From positions 111,423,108-111,487,107 of the forward strand of contig CM063283.1 of NCBI GenBank assembly GCA_032173965.1: 64,000 nucleotides of DNA, read 5' to 3'. The stretch comes from Sitta carolinensis (Eukaryota; Chordata; Aves; Passeriformes; Sittidae). Positions 29,041 through 43,012 of the stretch are shown piece by piece (within the stretch, counting starts at the first letter, position 1; each line of letters opens with the position of its first letter). The notes under the pieces are model-generated. The model was not told the origin of the DNA, did no database searches, and saw nothing but the letters and a program-made list of their open reading frames with translations. The translations under genes were made by a program, and so were the position numbers.

Positions 29041-32000
29041 CAGTTCCTAAAACTTGAATTCTTAGTTGTTTTCCTGCAGTAAACAGCTCTGAAATGGGCA
29101 ACAGGTTGTAACTTGACTGGAAAATTCTGAGGTTACTGAACTTAAGTGGAAGAGGAGCTTTTTTATGCCCTGCTTTCCCTCCTTTTCTCTGTTAATGGGA
29201 CAATAGAGATCCCACACTCTGTGCCTCTTGGTGATGTCAGTGTGTGGATGAACTGATGCCAGCCAGACAAAGGAGAAAATATCTGAAATACTGCGGTGTT
29301 TTCCTGATTTCCATTTTAATACAACAGCCTCAGCTAGTTTTAGGCTGGAAAATGCCTGATTGTTTGACACTTGCCCTGTTTAAAAATCCTGGGGTGAAAG
29401 TTGTCAATTTTAGAATTGATCGCCAGGGATGGAGTGAGCTGAATAATGGATAATATTGTCAGAGCTTTCCAATATCAGCCAAAATTGATCTTATCATCTG
29501 ATCAGGTGCTGGTGACCTGCTTGAGATGTGGTTTGGGATGCAGTCTGTGTGCTTCTAAATCAGTATTTGCATCACCACTGCTGCAAGAAAGCGCCGGCAG
29601 AATCAAAACTTAATTTTTGCTGCAATGTATCGGGTCAGATTGGAGAGAAAACAGCAAACCCGCATGAACTGTCAACCTCCACTTTGTTCTGTGGATACAA
29701 ACTGTGATTTCACAGAACACTGCACCAAAACCTTTCACCCTGAGTGAAGGAAGTGCAATGCAATGGAAACAGCAATTCCCAAGCCTGCATGTTGTTAAAA
29801 AGAAGAGGGAATCATTATTGCAAAGCTGACACCAAAAGTGGAATTAATTTCAACTGACAGAAGCATGACAGAACTACAACAAAGTATGTTGAACCCTTGT
29901 GTAGTTGAGACATTTTCAGAGGAGTTTTAATGTTCTTTGCTTGTTATCATGACATTTTCACAGCCCAGCATGGCTGATATTTTAGTATTATCAGCAGTCT
30001 GGAGGTGAGGGTGCTGCTCTTGGAGCTGACAGTGTTGTTATTTCATGTTTCTGAAAGGACCCTGGAAAATTCCTTTTGAACTCTTCTGTTTCTATAAAAA
30101 GACTGAATGATGAGTATCCACTGTGGTCTGATTTTGTGTTAAAGAGAAATCTGTAAAATGTGGAAAGCTACTGAAATCTTCCCAACCAGGAGCCACACTG
30201 ACCCACAGACCAATGACAGTCACTTGTGGATAGACCCTGCCCAGTGAGCCTGCAAATCTTCCTTCAATCTTCCTCCAGATTTCTGTTAGACCCCTTGCTG
30301 TGCTAACTTAATAATGCACAGGCAGATACAAAATCACAGAGTCATGGAATGGTTTGGTTTGTAAGGGACCTTATATCATCCAGCTCCAACCCCCTTGCCA
30401 CATAAAAGAGTAATTCCCAGCAGCTGGATTTCCTCCTCCCTCCATATGCCATTAACATTCATGCCAGAGGCTTTAAAATAAATATAGTTATAATATAAAC
30501 ATATTTCTTTATATCAAGCCAAGTGAATATACCTGGGGGTTTAGGACATTTGCTGTGGGAGGTGTTTTGTATGGACATGGGCATTGTGTTTTATTCAGAG
30601 ATGTGGGACTGATGAGCTGGTTATCAGTATTGCAGCTGGAATGAACTGGTGCACAGAAAAGTAACTTTGCAAAGAGTTTTTAAAGCAGGTTACCAAACCT
30701 TTCCTTTTCCTTAGGATTTCTTCTCTTTATTCAACAAAAGTTATTTTCAACACCACATGTGCTGGTTCAGAAGGCTGCCAAAGCAGGTGGGGCTGAAGGC
30801 AGCTCTGGTTTAAGTAATCCTGATTAGGGGTTTCATGGCAAACACCTTGGCAGTGTTTAAGACCTTTAAATTAGGGGAGTGTATATTTGCCACGTTATTA
30901 AAGAGGCTGATGAAACAGCCTCTGGTTTGGGAACTCAGATCACTGGTGTGACACAGGGTTAAATTACAGCCACAGTATCCCTTAGAAACACAACCTGCTT
31001 GTAGGCACAGCCTTGCAGCACCATGTCACAGCTTGTCAGGAAATTAATTCAATGCTCCTCACACGCTGGACTTTGCAAGAAATGTCCAGCACGTGAAAAA
31101 AAATTCCTTTGCCATTCATCATCTGTTCCTGTCACCATGACAGTTTAGTCAGGAAACAAACCTGGTAAGTTGGGATGAACCACAAATGACTTTTTATCCA
31201 ATATGCAGTTTTCCCAGGCATTCTGAGAAATATCCCATGGATGAATTGTCCTTGGGCCAATCCTTTTTATTTTTTTTCCTTTTTTTCACTTGTGATGTAC
31301 AAATAAGCAGGAAATTTCTGGAAAAGAGGCAGAGATAAGCATAAAAACAAGAGCCTAAATTAGTGTCTGAGGAAGCCAAAATGCCTTCTAAGAGGTGACA
31401 TGCATTTAACTTGCTTTTGATATGCTTTTAACACATCCTGCACCACATACATCTCAGCACAGAGGTGGGGATTTGCCCAGCTCTGCTCTTAGGACAAGAT
31501 TCAATAAGTCTGTAAATGCAAATTTAAAAAAAATGTACATTAGGCTTAAAAAAAATTAGATCTGGCTCTTCACTTTTTAAAGTCTTCCAATATCCAAACA
31601 AAGCAGGTTGAAAGCTTTCATTCTAAGTGCTGCACTGTGCATCCTGCTGGTTCTGGTTCCAGCCTAGTTTGATCCCTGGAAGGTGCACACACTCAGCATC
31701 TCTCTGAGTGCAGCACTGGTCTAAGATCTGCAGGCCAAATTTATTTCCTCTAACAAAAAGCCCTGTGAGCAGCAGTATCAGAGCTGTGGGCACCAAAAGC
31801 TCCAGATTACATAAAGCACAGTAAGAAAGGAGCTGACCTGGTGTGTTTGACTTTAGGGAAGGTACAAGGAAGTGTTTCTTATCTGGACTGAAAGAGCCCA
31901 CTCGATCATTGCCTCTAATCTCTCTTTTGATGTGTTTAACATGAGCAGAGGCTTCCAAGTTTGTTTTGTTGCTTTTGTCACACGTTTTCTTGCTGGTGGA

Positions 32001-33939
32001 GTTCCAGCCCCAGCATCAACACCAGGTATATGAGTAAGTTTTTGAATAGTTTGCGTCATTTTTGGCAAGGGAGAGGTAAAAAATGCACCAATCTTATTTG
32101 CTGTCAAAATACGACCAGAGCAGTTTTTCCTGAGCAGAAGAAAACTGACTCCATCACCAATTCATTTCCCCGAAGAGAGCTTTGATAGCTGCCAGTCTGA
32201 GCAATCCAATTGTAAAATGCAATGAGCAAGAGGAAAAAAGATGATTGATTTCCCCACCTCCTCCTGCTGGAGAGTATTTACTCAAGGCAAAAGCAGGCCC
32301 AGGGCTGGCAGCTGAGACAGGAGCCTGACCTTGCCTCGGGCACCCACGTCAGAGCTCTGCTCTGAGGCTGCCAGCCATAAATTGGTCCCCTGGAGCTTTC
32401 AGGTGAGAGGGGAAAGGCAGGGAGGGAGGGAAAATGAGAAGGGAAGAGAAAAGAACATGAATGCCATGAAGCACTTAGAAGAAATAATTTGCCCTTAAAA
32501 TCATCAGTAAATCATAATTTCTTCCTACAGGTTTCCCACTGTTTGAAGGACATTTTGCATAGAGGGTGAAGTGGAAGGGAATTTTAGATCCTTTTCATAC
32601 AACTCCATGTGTCATTTATTTGGTCACCTTTCCTCTAAACAGCATTATCTTTGTCAGAAACAAATTTGAAATGCTCATAATCATATGAAGCCCACAGCAG
32701 ATGGCAGCATACAGCAAAATTTTGCCTCCATCCTCTGTTAAAAAAAAAAATAAAATAAATAAACGCTGAACAGTTCATGCCTCAGCCACCAGCAGTGGAT
32801 AATGCAAATGCAGTTACAGCACTTGTCCCATTCTTGGCTGTTTGAGGAGAGGTTACTGAGGAGATGCAGGTCCCCCAGCAGAGGAGAGGACTCTCAGGCA
32901 CCTGGCCAGAGCATCCACAGACCTCCCCAGGTCTCCAAACTGTGACTGCTGTGTGCTAGTGCTGCTGTGGGGTGCCCTGGAAATCACAGCCTCAGGGTTC
33001 CGCATGCTTTGATATTTTATTTTCAAAAATGACAGTGGAATAGCAGTAAGATGTCACTGCAGAGCTGGCTTTGATCCAGAGAGATCTGTTGAGCAGTTCA
33101 TTATCCACATCTCCAAATACCTGTCTATTCCCATTGGAGGCTGAATTTATAGTTAGACATTAACAGTGAAAAAGAACATCCTCCTTAGAAATTATTTTGT
33201 TACTCACCAATGGCAGAAAGAAAAAAGTTTATTTGGAGGTTTAGCAACCTTCCTTTTTATTAGCACTTTTACTAGGACTAGGATGGGATTACAGTTTACA
33301 GACCTCAGGGCGAAAATAAAATATTTCTTCACAGGTACCCAGTGCTAGACATGTACAGGTAACTGAATTTTAAGAAACTCTTAAAGCTGGTATGGAAGTG
33401 GAAGTTAAACTTCCCCAGAAACAAAATACTTCATTGCACCATGGCTGCGATGAAGAGGGAAGAGAAAGGCAACGCCTATTGAAGATTTCCTTCACCTCCT
33501 CCTCCTGCTCCTCCCTGCAGAAGGAGGAAAACCTGTCCATGGCAGCTGGAGAGCTCTGTGCCCCTGCCCCTCCGTGGCTCTGCATCCCACATCCACCCAT
33601 GCCACGATAATCCCTGTTTTTTATAGTTCCTCCTCTGCAGTAGCCCAGATCCTCTCCAGCTCTCAGAGACCTTTGCTTTCTCCACGGGTCTGTGTCCCTA
33701 AATTCCAACCTTTCCTTCTCTGGCTGTCCCTGTACCCTGCCCATGGCATTGGCTGGGCAGGAGGCAGGGCAGGCACCAGACCATCAGCCCAGCAGCTGGT
33801 GCCAAGCCTGCAGCATCCCTGCTTTTCCCTCAGTGGGAACAGTCACAAATCTGCACAAAACTTGTCAGATGCTGGTATCACTGTTTCAGGAGTTTCTCCT
33901 GCAGTTTCTCCCTCAAATTCTGTCCAACAGGTTCAGGAG
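29041..33939. other. Intergenic, no gene seen
   Basis: AT-rich single-copy-looking sequence apart from one CR1 piece at 30329. Open frames are short and unsupported. Confidence 0.6.
30329..30405 (-). mobile_element. CR1 3'-end remnant
   Basis: Reads aaaatcacagagtcatggaa, tggtttggtttgtaagggacc and catccagctccaaccccctt on the plus strand. This is the reverse complement of a CR1 3' end with its 8-bp tail. Confidence 0.85.
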
Positions 33940-34451
33940 TGTTGAGGTTTAACTCCACTCCCACGCAGCTGCCTCATTCCCCTCCCTGCCACAGTGGGAG
34001 GAGAATCAGGAAGAAAAGGTGAACCTTGTGGGTTAAGATAAGAACAGTTTAATAATTGAAAATAATAATATTGATAAAAACAACAACAACAATGAAGAGG
34101 AGAGAGGGAGAGTAATAAAACCCAAGAGAAAAAAGTGATGCCCAGTGCTCACCGCCCACTGACCAATGCCCAGCCCAGCGCCCCAGAGACAACTGCCCCC
34201 AATTTATACATTGAGTATGAGGTTCCATAGCACAGAATATCCCTTTGGCTACTTCAGATCACCTGTCCCTCGTGGCTTCTTGTGCAGCTCCTCACTGGCA
34301 GAGCATGGGAGACTGAGCAGTCCTTGGTTTAAGGTGATCACTACTTAGCAACAACCAAAACATCCGTGTGTTATCAACATTATTGTCCTGCTAAATCCAA
34401 AGCATGGCTGCTGAGGAGAAAATTAACTCTATCCCAGCCAAAAACAGGGCA
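33940..34451 (-). mobile_element. Solo LTR of an avian endogenous retrovirus
   Basis: About 510 bp. Read on the minus strand it begins near tggctgggatagagttaatt, continues with gttgttgctaagtag and a gcacaagaagcc segment, has a TATA-like atttataca complement, a degenerate tattatt-rich region and gaataaaac-like sequence, and ends in gttaaacctcaaca. This layout is well known from bird LTRs whose ends read TGT...ACA. No internal viral genes are next to it. It is noncoding and old. Confidence 0.75.
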
Positions 34452-37400
34452 GACTGGGGGATGTGAATCACCAGGAGTGATTGGGGGGCTGGGAAGCCCA
34501 GAGGGAGGAGGGCAGATATGCTCCCTGCTTGCAAAAAATAGGCATAAGCCCAAGGTAAAAGATAACTTCAAGCCTTCATTTCCTTCCAAAGGCAGCACCT
34601 TCTCCTCCTCCTCAGCTCCTCACCCCTCTGGGGTGGAGCCTCTTGTCACACTGCCCTGTGCCCCTGTCACAGGCCCAGCCAGTCCTTGAGCATCCTGGCA
34701 CTTTTCCTGCTGTCCCTGCACAGGTATCACTGGCAGCAGGTCCTGGTCCCCTGCTCCTGTGGTATCTGGGCACCAAGCACTGCCCCTTCCCCAGGGAGCC
34801 ACAGCCCCACTGGCCACCACCTCACCCTCCATCCTCATGGAACTCCAGGGTGTTTGCAGAGAAAGGAGGAAAGCACAGAAGGGAATGAAGCCTCAAACTG
34901 CCGATAGGCGTGGAAATAAACACGGGCCAGCAAAACAAAAATGGGTAAGAAAATGCCTTGGAAAGGTTAAAGAACTTTACAATTGTGGTTTATATCCAGG
35001 ACCTTATGGTCCCCCCTTTCACAGTCCAGGAGCACCCAAAGGATTGTGTTTGGTGGAGATTGGGCTTCACAGTCAAACTCAAGCCCAGGTCAGTGGCTGC
35101 AGAGGCAGAGCACACCTCACTGCCTCGGGGAGGACTCAGAGCTGCTGCCCTCCCTGCCAGCAGCACATAGAGCAAACTGGGAGCATCCCAGTCTATGTGT
35201 TGACAAATCCAGGTCTTTCCCTCTGGCAGCCCTGCCTGCTGTGCAGTGCCAGGTGTGCTGCACTGGGATCAGCCCTTCCCAGCTTTCTCAGCCTGAGGGT
35301 CACAGTCATTTTAAACAAAGCCAAGTCCATCTTGGACCACACGGCCAAATGATTTTTTTATTTACAAGTAGAGATGCTTCTTTATTTATGTGACTTCCCT
35401 TTTCCTGTTCACCTGCATATATGCATGGGCACGTGTTCATATTTATAAAGTTCTTTTCTTTTTGTTATTGGAAGCTGCAGTGCTGGCCAGCAACAGCTCT
35501 GGTCACAGAAAGATTGGGACTGGAAATTCAGAAATGCTGCTTCAGGTGATTGATTAATTAATTCCCTTCCCATTGCAAATGCTGATTCTGGGACCCGAAA
35601 ATCCTGGTCCCTGCCTGAGATATAGATTTGCTGGAAAGGGGGGTGATAACTGCTGTTCCTGACAGCCCTCTGAGTGCTGCCAGCATCCCTTTGTCACTGT
35701 GAGACCCATCCTCACCGGGACTTGCATGACACAGGGGATTTGTCACTCGAGAGTCACACAAATATCACACACAGCTCAAGGGTGAGGGCTGCAGCAGAGC
35801 AGGGTGGAGCCAGAGCCATCCCAGGGATAAGGGAGCTACTGGGGAGAGCTCCCAGCCCACAGGGCATCCTTCCCCCCCTGTCTGCTCTTTCCCAAGGGCT
35901 GCCAGCACCCAGCTGGTGCCTGCCTGGGGTAACCCCTCCACCCCAAAGCTTGGCAGGCAGCAGTGTCACCTTTTGTACCCCACTGACGTCACCAGCTCTG
36001 CAATGTTGACTGTGCTCTAATCAGGCCCCATGGGTAGCAATTACTGCAATGAGTGTAACATTTAATGACCTCTCTTTAGGCCCTGTGGAAGTTCTGGGAA
36101 GTAACAGAAACCACAGGCACACACGGGAATGGGGCTCCTTCCAGGCTTTTTTGCCAATGGTGGTTTTGCAGCAGGAAGAAGTGCAGCTCCTCCAGACCCA
36201 TAATCCCAATTTCCCCAGTGCTGCAACCTCTGCACATTATCCAGCAAGGCAGGGAGAGCCTGGAATGGAATACTCCTCTACTCTGTCTTTTACCTGCAAG
36301 CACAGGTACCAAATCTAACAAACACTGGTAAAAGAAAGGAGGAATAATAACAAGCCCTTCTGCAATACCTGTCTCATTTGTGTCTACACATATTTGCCTC
36401 ACTAAAGAAAAAAAACCAACAATTTTTTCATTTTTTTCCTCATCACTTGCAGCCCCTGTTCATTTTGTCCCTTGGACTGAGCACTGCTTGAAGGCTCCCC
36501 ATCTCTTGCATAATTTAAGAAGCAAATAGAAAATATTGCTGCACACACATATAAAAGCATTGATCTGGTGATTCACTGTATTGAAGATAACTTATTTAGC
36601 AACTGGCAGAACACACACCCTGTGATAAATGAGAGCCAGGCTGGTGAGAATGCCCAACTTGATGGCTGAACTTCCCTTTGCCCAGGATCAGCCACTAGCC
36701 TGCTTTAAACATGCTAAAAGCATGTTAATTAAAAGTTAATAAAAAAATTAAAACAGTAAAAAAGCTCCACAATTCAAATCAGTGTGTTTGAGTAACACCA
36801 CCAATGTAAAATAAAAGCCTCAAAAGGGATTGTTTCCTTTGGATGCACATCCTGCCTAAAGCCTGCAGATGGGCATTATCCTGAATCCTAACCACCTCCC
36901 TGGCTGGGGCCAGGAGTGACCCAGAGACAAAGCTCAGGAGTTTCTCTATCAGCATCCAGGAATTGTAAAATCCAGCATCTGAAATTAGCCTGGGCTGCTA
37001 CGTAACACTTCACAGGGAGCTTCCTTCACTATCAAGAAATACTAAACATTCAGTGAATACTATGCTTATAGCTGTAAAATCATGTGCAGAGGTGAAGTTT
37101 TGTGCAGAGGTAAAATGGAGCTCAGTACAGGACCATGATGGAGAAGATGGACACAGGAAATGAAGGCAATTTGAGCATTGCTCCTTGGAAAAGGAGGGAG
37201 GGTAAAGGCTGGGATGCCAATGATTTGTGTTTCTCCAAGCTGTGGTAGCACAGTAACACACAGATCTGCTTTCCCAGCAGTGCTGCTTTGTGAGAAGATC
37301 AAAAATAAGATTTTCTGAATCAGATCAGGTATTCTTGCAGCTTCTTTCTTTCTTTCTTTCTTGAGTTGGCGAAAAGCTGGTTTAATTTTGGACTGAAACC

Positions 37401-38449
37401 ATTCAGCAGTTCAAAGGGAGAAGCCCCATTCTACCAGCAGAGAATTAGGGAGTAAAGCTGTGTTGCTGCTTTCAAATTCTGTATGGGTGCCTCTCACTCT
37501 GTTGTGTATTTGACTTCAGGAAAAATAAAATGGCACTGAGCATAAACCCCAAGGACTGTGCTACAAAAGATCGAATCAATTTTTGTTCTCCAAGATAAAT
37601 TAACTTAAAAATTAAGCCAATATTCAGAAGGGAAAAGAGATTTTCTAAATGTTTGGTTAATCTGCTAATAGCATAAGATTTATTTAAATAAGTTTCTATG
37701 GCATCATCCTGTATAATCCATACAGAGCTCAGAAAGGCTCCTTGTGGGGTGCCTTTAAGTGCCCTGGAAGAGGAGCAGTAGGAGAGGCCAGTCAGAGTTG
37801 TTTGGGCAATACTCTGTGAAATAGGATGAAAGGATTTGTGCTGGAGGGGCTTGTGCCCAGGCAGGTGGGATGAGCTGTGATGCCTCAGACCACTCTGGCA
37901 TCCTTGGCAAGGAGGCTGTGGCAGAGCAGGGTCACTGTTTGATATAACACACACCAGGGACTCTCTTGTGTTTTTTTTCAAGGCTGTGAAAATGACTCTT
38001 TATTAGGGATCATTTTCACAGACCAATGTGATTGGTGAAAGAAGGGCAAACTTCTTCACCCACATTGGTCAGAGAGATCCCTTCTCCCAGAAGGAATGCA
38101 CAACATAGACACCGTTACACAAACATCCCGTGGTGTTTATCCCACTTTTCCTGGGAAAGAACATCAGAAAACTAAAACATCTGGCCTGAAACAAGACTAC
38201 AGTGTATGCCATGGGAGGAAGGGAGGGAGAAGGCCTGGTCAGCCACCCTGCTGACCAAACCCATCATCACTGCCACTCTAGAGCTGGGGGTTGGCTGGAG
38301 CCTTTTTCTTGTCCCATGGACCCCCCTTTGTCCCAGGGACCATCCCTGGCACTGCCCAGTCTCGTGGCATCACTCTCATACTGCACTGAGGCCATCCCCT
38401 GTGTTCACACCTTTGAACAGCTGATGTCTCCAGCTCCCAGCTCTTGGGC
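34452..38449. other. Intergenic, no gene seen
   Basis: A GC-richer part (34460-36010), then AT-rich sequence. It holds a (TTCT)n run at 37341-37362 and the twin hairpins at 37984-38069. The open frames, including a 197-codon one from 34759, show no motif or homology that I recognise. Confidence 0.55.
37984..38069. repeat. Two adjacent inverted repeats (hairpins)
   Basis: Arms ctgtgaaaatga (37984-37995) and tcattttcacag (38010-38021) are perfect complements around a 14-nt loop. Directly next to them, accaatgtg plus ggtgaaagaag (38022-38044) pairs with cttcttcacc plus cacattggt (38051-38069) with one bulge and a short internal loop. This may be part of a small palindromic transposon; no family is recognised. 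Confidence 0.75.
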
Positions 38450-39099
38450 AGGATGAAAGTTTAACAGGGAGGTTTTATGGATATGAATGCTTAGCAGAAG
38501 GTTCTTTAGAAATGAAAGCAAGTTTTGATAGAGAATAACAAAAGATGTGTGAAAATAAAGATTGATGAGCTGGTGGTCACTGGACAAAGGTTGAGATGGG
38601 TTGGAAAGAGATTTTATGGCTAAGAGCAAAGGAGATAAATTGTCTATAAACAAAAGCATGTTTTTACCAAGTAAAGATAAATCTCAAAAAAGCATAGGCA
38701 AACAGAAAACATGTTATTACCAAGTAAGAAGAATTTTCCACTGCAGAAAAACAGAAAAACAAGTTTTAAGCTTAAAATATAACATCTTAACTCATGTGAT
38801 TGGTTAGTTCCTGCCATAATCTGGTAATATCAGTAGTTATGATGGACTATAGGTAATGGTAACAGTATTGTGTGTGATGCTGGTTGGTTGTTATGTATTA
38901 AGATATTCAGCAAAGAAAAGTATATAATGCATTGTAACCAGAACAAAAGGGGCTTTAGGCATTCCTGTGAGCTGTAGCTGGGAGTTCATAGGTGTGGCTT
39001 TGTACCCACGACCCAAAACTGCTGTAACTTTTCTATGCAATAAGCAGAATTTTTGAAGAGCAGCCTAGAGTCCCACATCTCTGGTATCAGGCTCTTACA
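38450..39099 (+). mobile_element. Probable LTR-type element
   Basis: The right part has a gattggtta CCAAT-like box (about 38798), a tatataatgc TATA-like box at 38921-38930, a gcaataagcag polyadenylation-like motif near 39038 and a terminal CTCTTACA. The left part is A-rich with repeated ccaagtaa. The left edge is uncertain. Confidence 0.45.
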
Positions 39100-39485
39100 C
39101 CAGCACTGTTTGTTTCCACAGGGAAAGGCAGTGTCACCCCCTCAGAGGCTCCTCAGGGTGGTGTCCAGGGGCACAGCAGCCTGCACAACAACACTTTGGC
39201 TGCAGGCATAGAGAGGGACTGGTATGAATAGGAAAAAATACCACATGAAAGGGTGAAGATTAACATATTCTGCTTCTGGCAGCAGGCCAGGACCATAACC
39301 TACTTCACTGAGCAGCCCTTTTTTTAGAGGATTGACCTGTGTTGAGCCTATTTATAGAGGAAGGCAGTGCAGCCCTGGGTTCATGGCTATTTTGGATGCA
39401 GGGCTGGCTACCCATCAGTGGCAGCAAGGGCAGGTGTGGCCCTGACATGAACAGAGGGACCAAGGAGAAGCTGACATCAGGGCCC

Positions 39486-39561
39486 TGTGACATGGCAGGG
39501 GTTGGAACCAGATGATCTTTAAGGTCCTTTCCAACCCAAACCAGCCTGTGATTCTGTGACA
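39486..39561 (+). mobile_element. CR1 3'-end remnant
   Basis: acatggcaggggttggaacc, agatgatctttaaggtcctt, tccaacccaaaccagcc and gattctgtgac are the CR1 terminal segment and tail in plus orientation. Confidence 0.9.
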
Positions 39562-40565
39562 TGCAGCCTCCAGGTGCTGCCAGGGTGGCGTGGTGCCAAT
39601 TATTCCAGAGCTGTGGCATTGGAGGAGGCACTTGGGAATACTGGGGAGGCAAATTCCACTATGTGCTGATAGCAGAGATCTTCTAAGCATGACTGGGGAA
39701 CAAGAACAAGGGCTAGGAGGAGCTCAGGGTAATTCTGGTGCTGGCTGGAGCCAAAGGAAAGTAACTCCATCTCAAGGACATTAAGTACACAAATGAACCA
39801 GAAAAAATCAATTCCTTTCTCCTGCAGCAAGCTCAAGCATGGATGTGCTCCGATGCTGGTGGAGGGAGGGAGGGAAGGGAAAGGGGAAACACAACCCCTC
39901 AGGCCCCTGGATTATGGGAGTCTTTTAAACAAGCAGCATTGTCCCACCTGAGCACAGAAACCATGACAGGGACGAGAGGCTGAGGGATGTTTTGGGATGC
40001 TCACACCGGGATGTTGGGTGCCTCACAGCAAACTCCCTAGGTCCTGTGGGTGCTTCCCAGCTCCCAGGAGGGCTGCAGATGCCATGGACTATTGCAGCTG
40101 GCACTGAGGGTACAGACAACCAAATTGTCCTGAGTGCACTCCGGGATTGGGCATACCCAAAGGTGCTCAATTTATAACGAAAAAATAATGACTTCTATCT
40201 CCCATAATTAGTGCCTTCATTTTTCCTGTCTCAGTATTGCTGAGGAAGAGGAAAGCTGGAGGAAAGCGTGGAGTTTGCAGTTACCAGCCCTTAGGACTGG
40301 CTCCAGAGGTGCAGCTCCCAGACCCAGGGACAGGCAGGGTCCAGCCAAGGCTGCTGCAGCTTCTGCCCTCCCTGTGGCCCAGTTAAAGCTCAGCTCCTGC
40401 TGCTTTATTCCTAGACACTCGTGGTTTTAAGGGAAAGTGGGGCAAAAAGTGCTGGGCTCTGACTTCATCCCTCCCCAACTCCTGCAGGGATCTTGCATTT
40501 CAGATGGGTTTTACTCTCATGACTTCAACTCTGAATAATTAACCACACCCCACAGCATGTGGAAG

Positions 40566-40626
40566 AGAATTTTTTAGACTCCATGATCTCAGAAGTCTTT
40601 TCCAACCTAATTAACTTGTGATTTCA
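40566..40626 (+). mobile_element. Old CR1 3'-end remnant
   Basis: ctccatgatctcagaagtct and tttccaacctaattaac resemble a strongly diverged CR1 3' end. Confidence 0.55.
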
Positions 40627-42881
40627 AAACTGGTTTTGCTAACTTTTAGGTCCAGGATGCTTGTTATGGAGGACTGGAGAGGAAAGACACCATCTAAGTT
40701 TAGCTGGACGGCAAGGGGGTGAAGCAGAAAAACAGCTGAAATCTGCTTTCATCCTGCTGCCTTCCTGAGGAGAGGGATTGCCAAATCTCTCCTGTGAGGA
40801 AAACGAGGAAGGCAAGAGCTTTGGGCTCCCAAAACCAGGGATAGAGGCTGATCCAGCAATTCCAGCCTTGTTCCTGCAGGAGCAAAGACTGACCCAGCAG
40901 GAATGGAGGGGCTCAAGACAGCCCTGCTGCCTCCTGGGGGTGAATGCAGGTGAAAAGGGACTGGCCACCTCTGTCTGGCCAGGGTCTGTTGAGGCATTTT
41001 CCTGGAATCAAATTGAAATCCACCAGTCCAAGCTGGAGCATTGGGATGGGGCTTTTGCTGGGCTGTTTTCCCAGGTGACCATGAGCAGTCACATCAAGCC
41101 ATCAGTGGCCCACACTGAGTTTCAGGTGGCTTTTAGTCAGAGGGGTAACCTGCAGTGCAAGCAGGACCCCTGGAGCTGTTAAACCAAGTATTCACTATGG
41201 CATGAGCATATTTTTAAATTTTAAATATTCTAGAAAGGTAAAGGGATGCTAAGAGAAAATTATTTCCTGCTCCTAAATCTCACCCTCCTTTGAGCTATGT
41301 CATGAGAGGGATGAGTTCAAGACAGGAATGGCCCAAACTTCAGAGAAGTACAGGATTTAAGGCACATCTGCTTTGTAGAGGCCTCTATGCACAAAGCCTA
41401 TTTGATTTAACCAACTAAAAAGAGGAAGAAAGAGAGAAAAAGAGATTATTTAAGGGTTCATTTTCTCTCCATCAGTCCCACAGACAGATGACTCACATTT
41501 TTATATCCTAGAGGAACATAAAGAGGACAGATGGAACACACAAAACCATTTTTCCTCATCCTGTCTCCATTCACCCATTTTGCTGCAACCATGGCACTGG
41601 AATTGGTCTCTCCAAGGATACAAGTAAACTTGTTTTCTTTCTATTAAAAGGTGAAGTGAATGAGGTCAGGACAGTCCCAGAAAGTCCTGTTGGCACTAAA
41701 ATTGCCCACCTAATGTTAATGGGAGTCAAATGTTCATACCAGGCTGAAGCCCTGACCCTGGTGACACTTAAAGCAGATGAATTCACCTTCCTATACCCAG
41801 ACAGGCTCGTTCAAAAAGGGAGGAAGCCTCTTTGTGGAGGTTGCCCTTTAAAGAACTTCCCAGCTGTCCTCTCACCTGAAATCTGTTTGGGAGCTATTTT
41901 TCAGGAGCATTTCAGCTGAGGGTATCTCATCACACCCTCTGCAGGCCTGTGTTTCCCAAAGGCCAGGAACAGGGATCACTTGCTTTGAACATTGCAAAAC
42001 TCTGAGACCAGTGTAATACCAAAAAATTCACCAAATTAGGCCTTGCACTAGCAATCATTTTCTTACCTCATGCAGTTACAACAGCCAAGTCTAGTTCCAG
42101 CACGGGAACAAAACCTCTGACTGAAAATTCCTGACCAGTGTGTTCACTCCCATAACTGGTAGGGAACGTTCTAATCAAAGTTTGCATGAAACTACTCTTA
42201 GGAATAGCAAACAAAGCATTTACTAAATAACAGTTACTCTGAATAGATCCCAGCACAAACAGCGGGGCTTGTAGAGGTGGCAACAAATAATTTAAATGAT
42301 TGCCAAGACTTTTTTCTTACTGCTAATGTAATTTCATTAAGTAAAAGTATCTTAAAGGGGCAAAGGGACTGAGCCAGGGATTTACCTCCAGTCCAGGCTA
42401 GAGGGGAAAAGCCCCAATCCTGAAACCTTCAGGTGAGAGCAGCTGGCTGGGGCTCCCAACTTTCAAGGCTTCGTTCTGACTCACAAAATTCTCCTCTCAG
42501 CTTCTCCCCTTGCAGGGGGCCCTTCTTAATGCAAACAATTAAATGGGCATTAGGTGAAAGGGGCTGCTCCTCTTCCTGAGTGAGGAGGACATTTGGCAGG
42601 CAGGGGAGGGTGCCTGGGTTCTTCAGAAATCAGTCCCCTTTTTTTACAGGGGCCTCACGTCCTCCACATTTCCAAACCTCTCCTTTGTTATCGAGGAGGT
42701 GAATAAAGAGGATTTGAACCACTCCAAAGTCCAACCAGGCCGGGACTAAAACCCAGAAGCAGCATTTGTAGAACAGAGGAACAGTGGGTTCCAACAGCCA
42801 GAAACTCCTATTTCCATTTATAAGGAATTAAACCCCACCAGCCTCTTGTCAGCAGTGGGTGCTGCCACAGCAAAGCCCTTC

Positions 42882-43012
42882 ACAGGATGGCTCAGGCTGG
42901 AAGGGACCACCGGGGGTGATCTGGTCCCTCCTCCCTGCCCAAGCAGGGGCATCCCAGAGCACAGGGCACAGCATTGTGTGCAGATGGCTCTGGAATATCC
43001 CCAGGGAGAGAC
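42882..43012 (-). mobile_element. CR1 fragment
   Basis: cacaggatggctcaggctgg, aagggaccaccgggggtgat and gaatatccccagggagagac on the plus strand are the reverse complement of a CR1 3' portion. Confidence 0.85.

Noticed and set aside
34759..35352. 197-codon plus-strand frame in the intergenic region
   Set aside because: GC-rich stretch, no motif, no signal peptide, no repeated or family-like pattern; overlapping frames are equally open.
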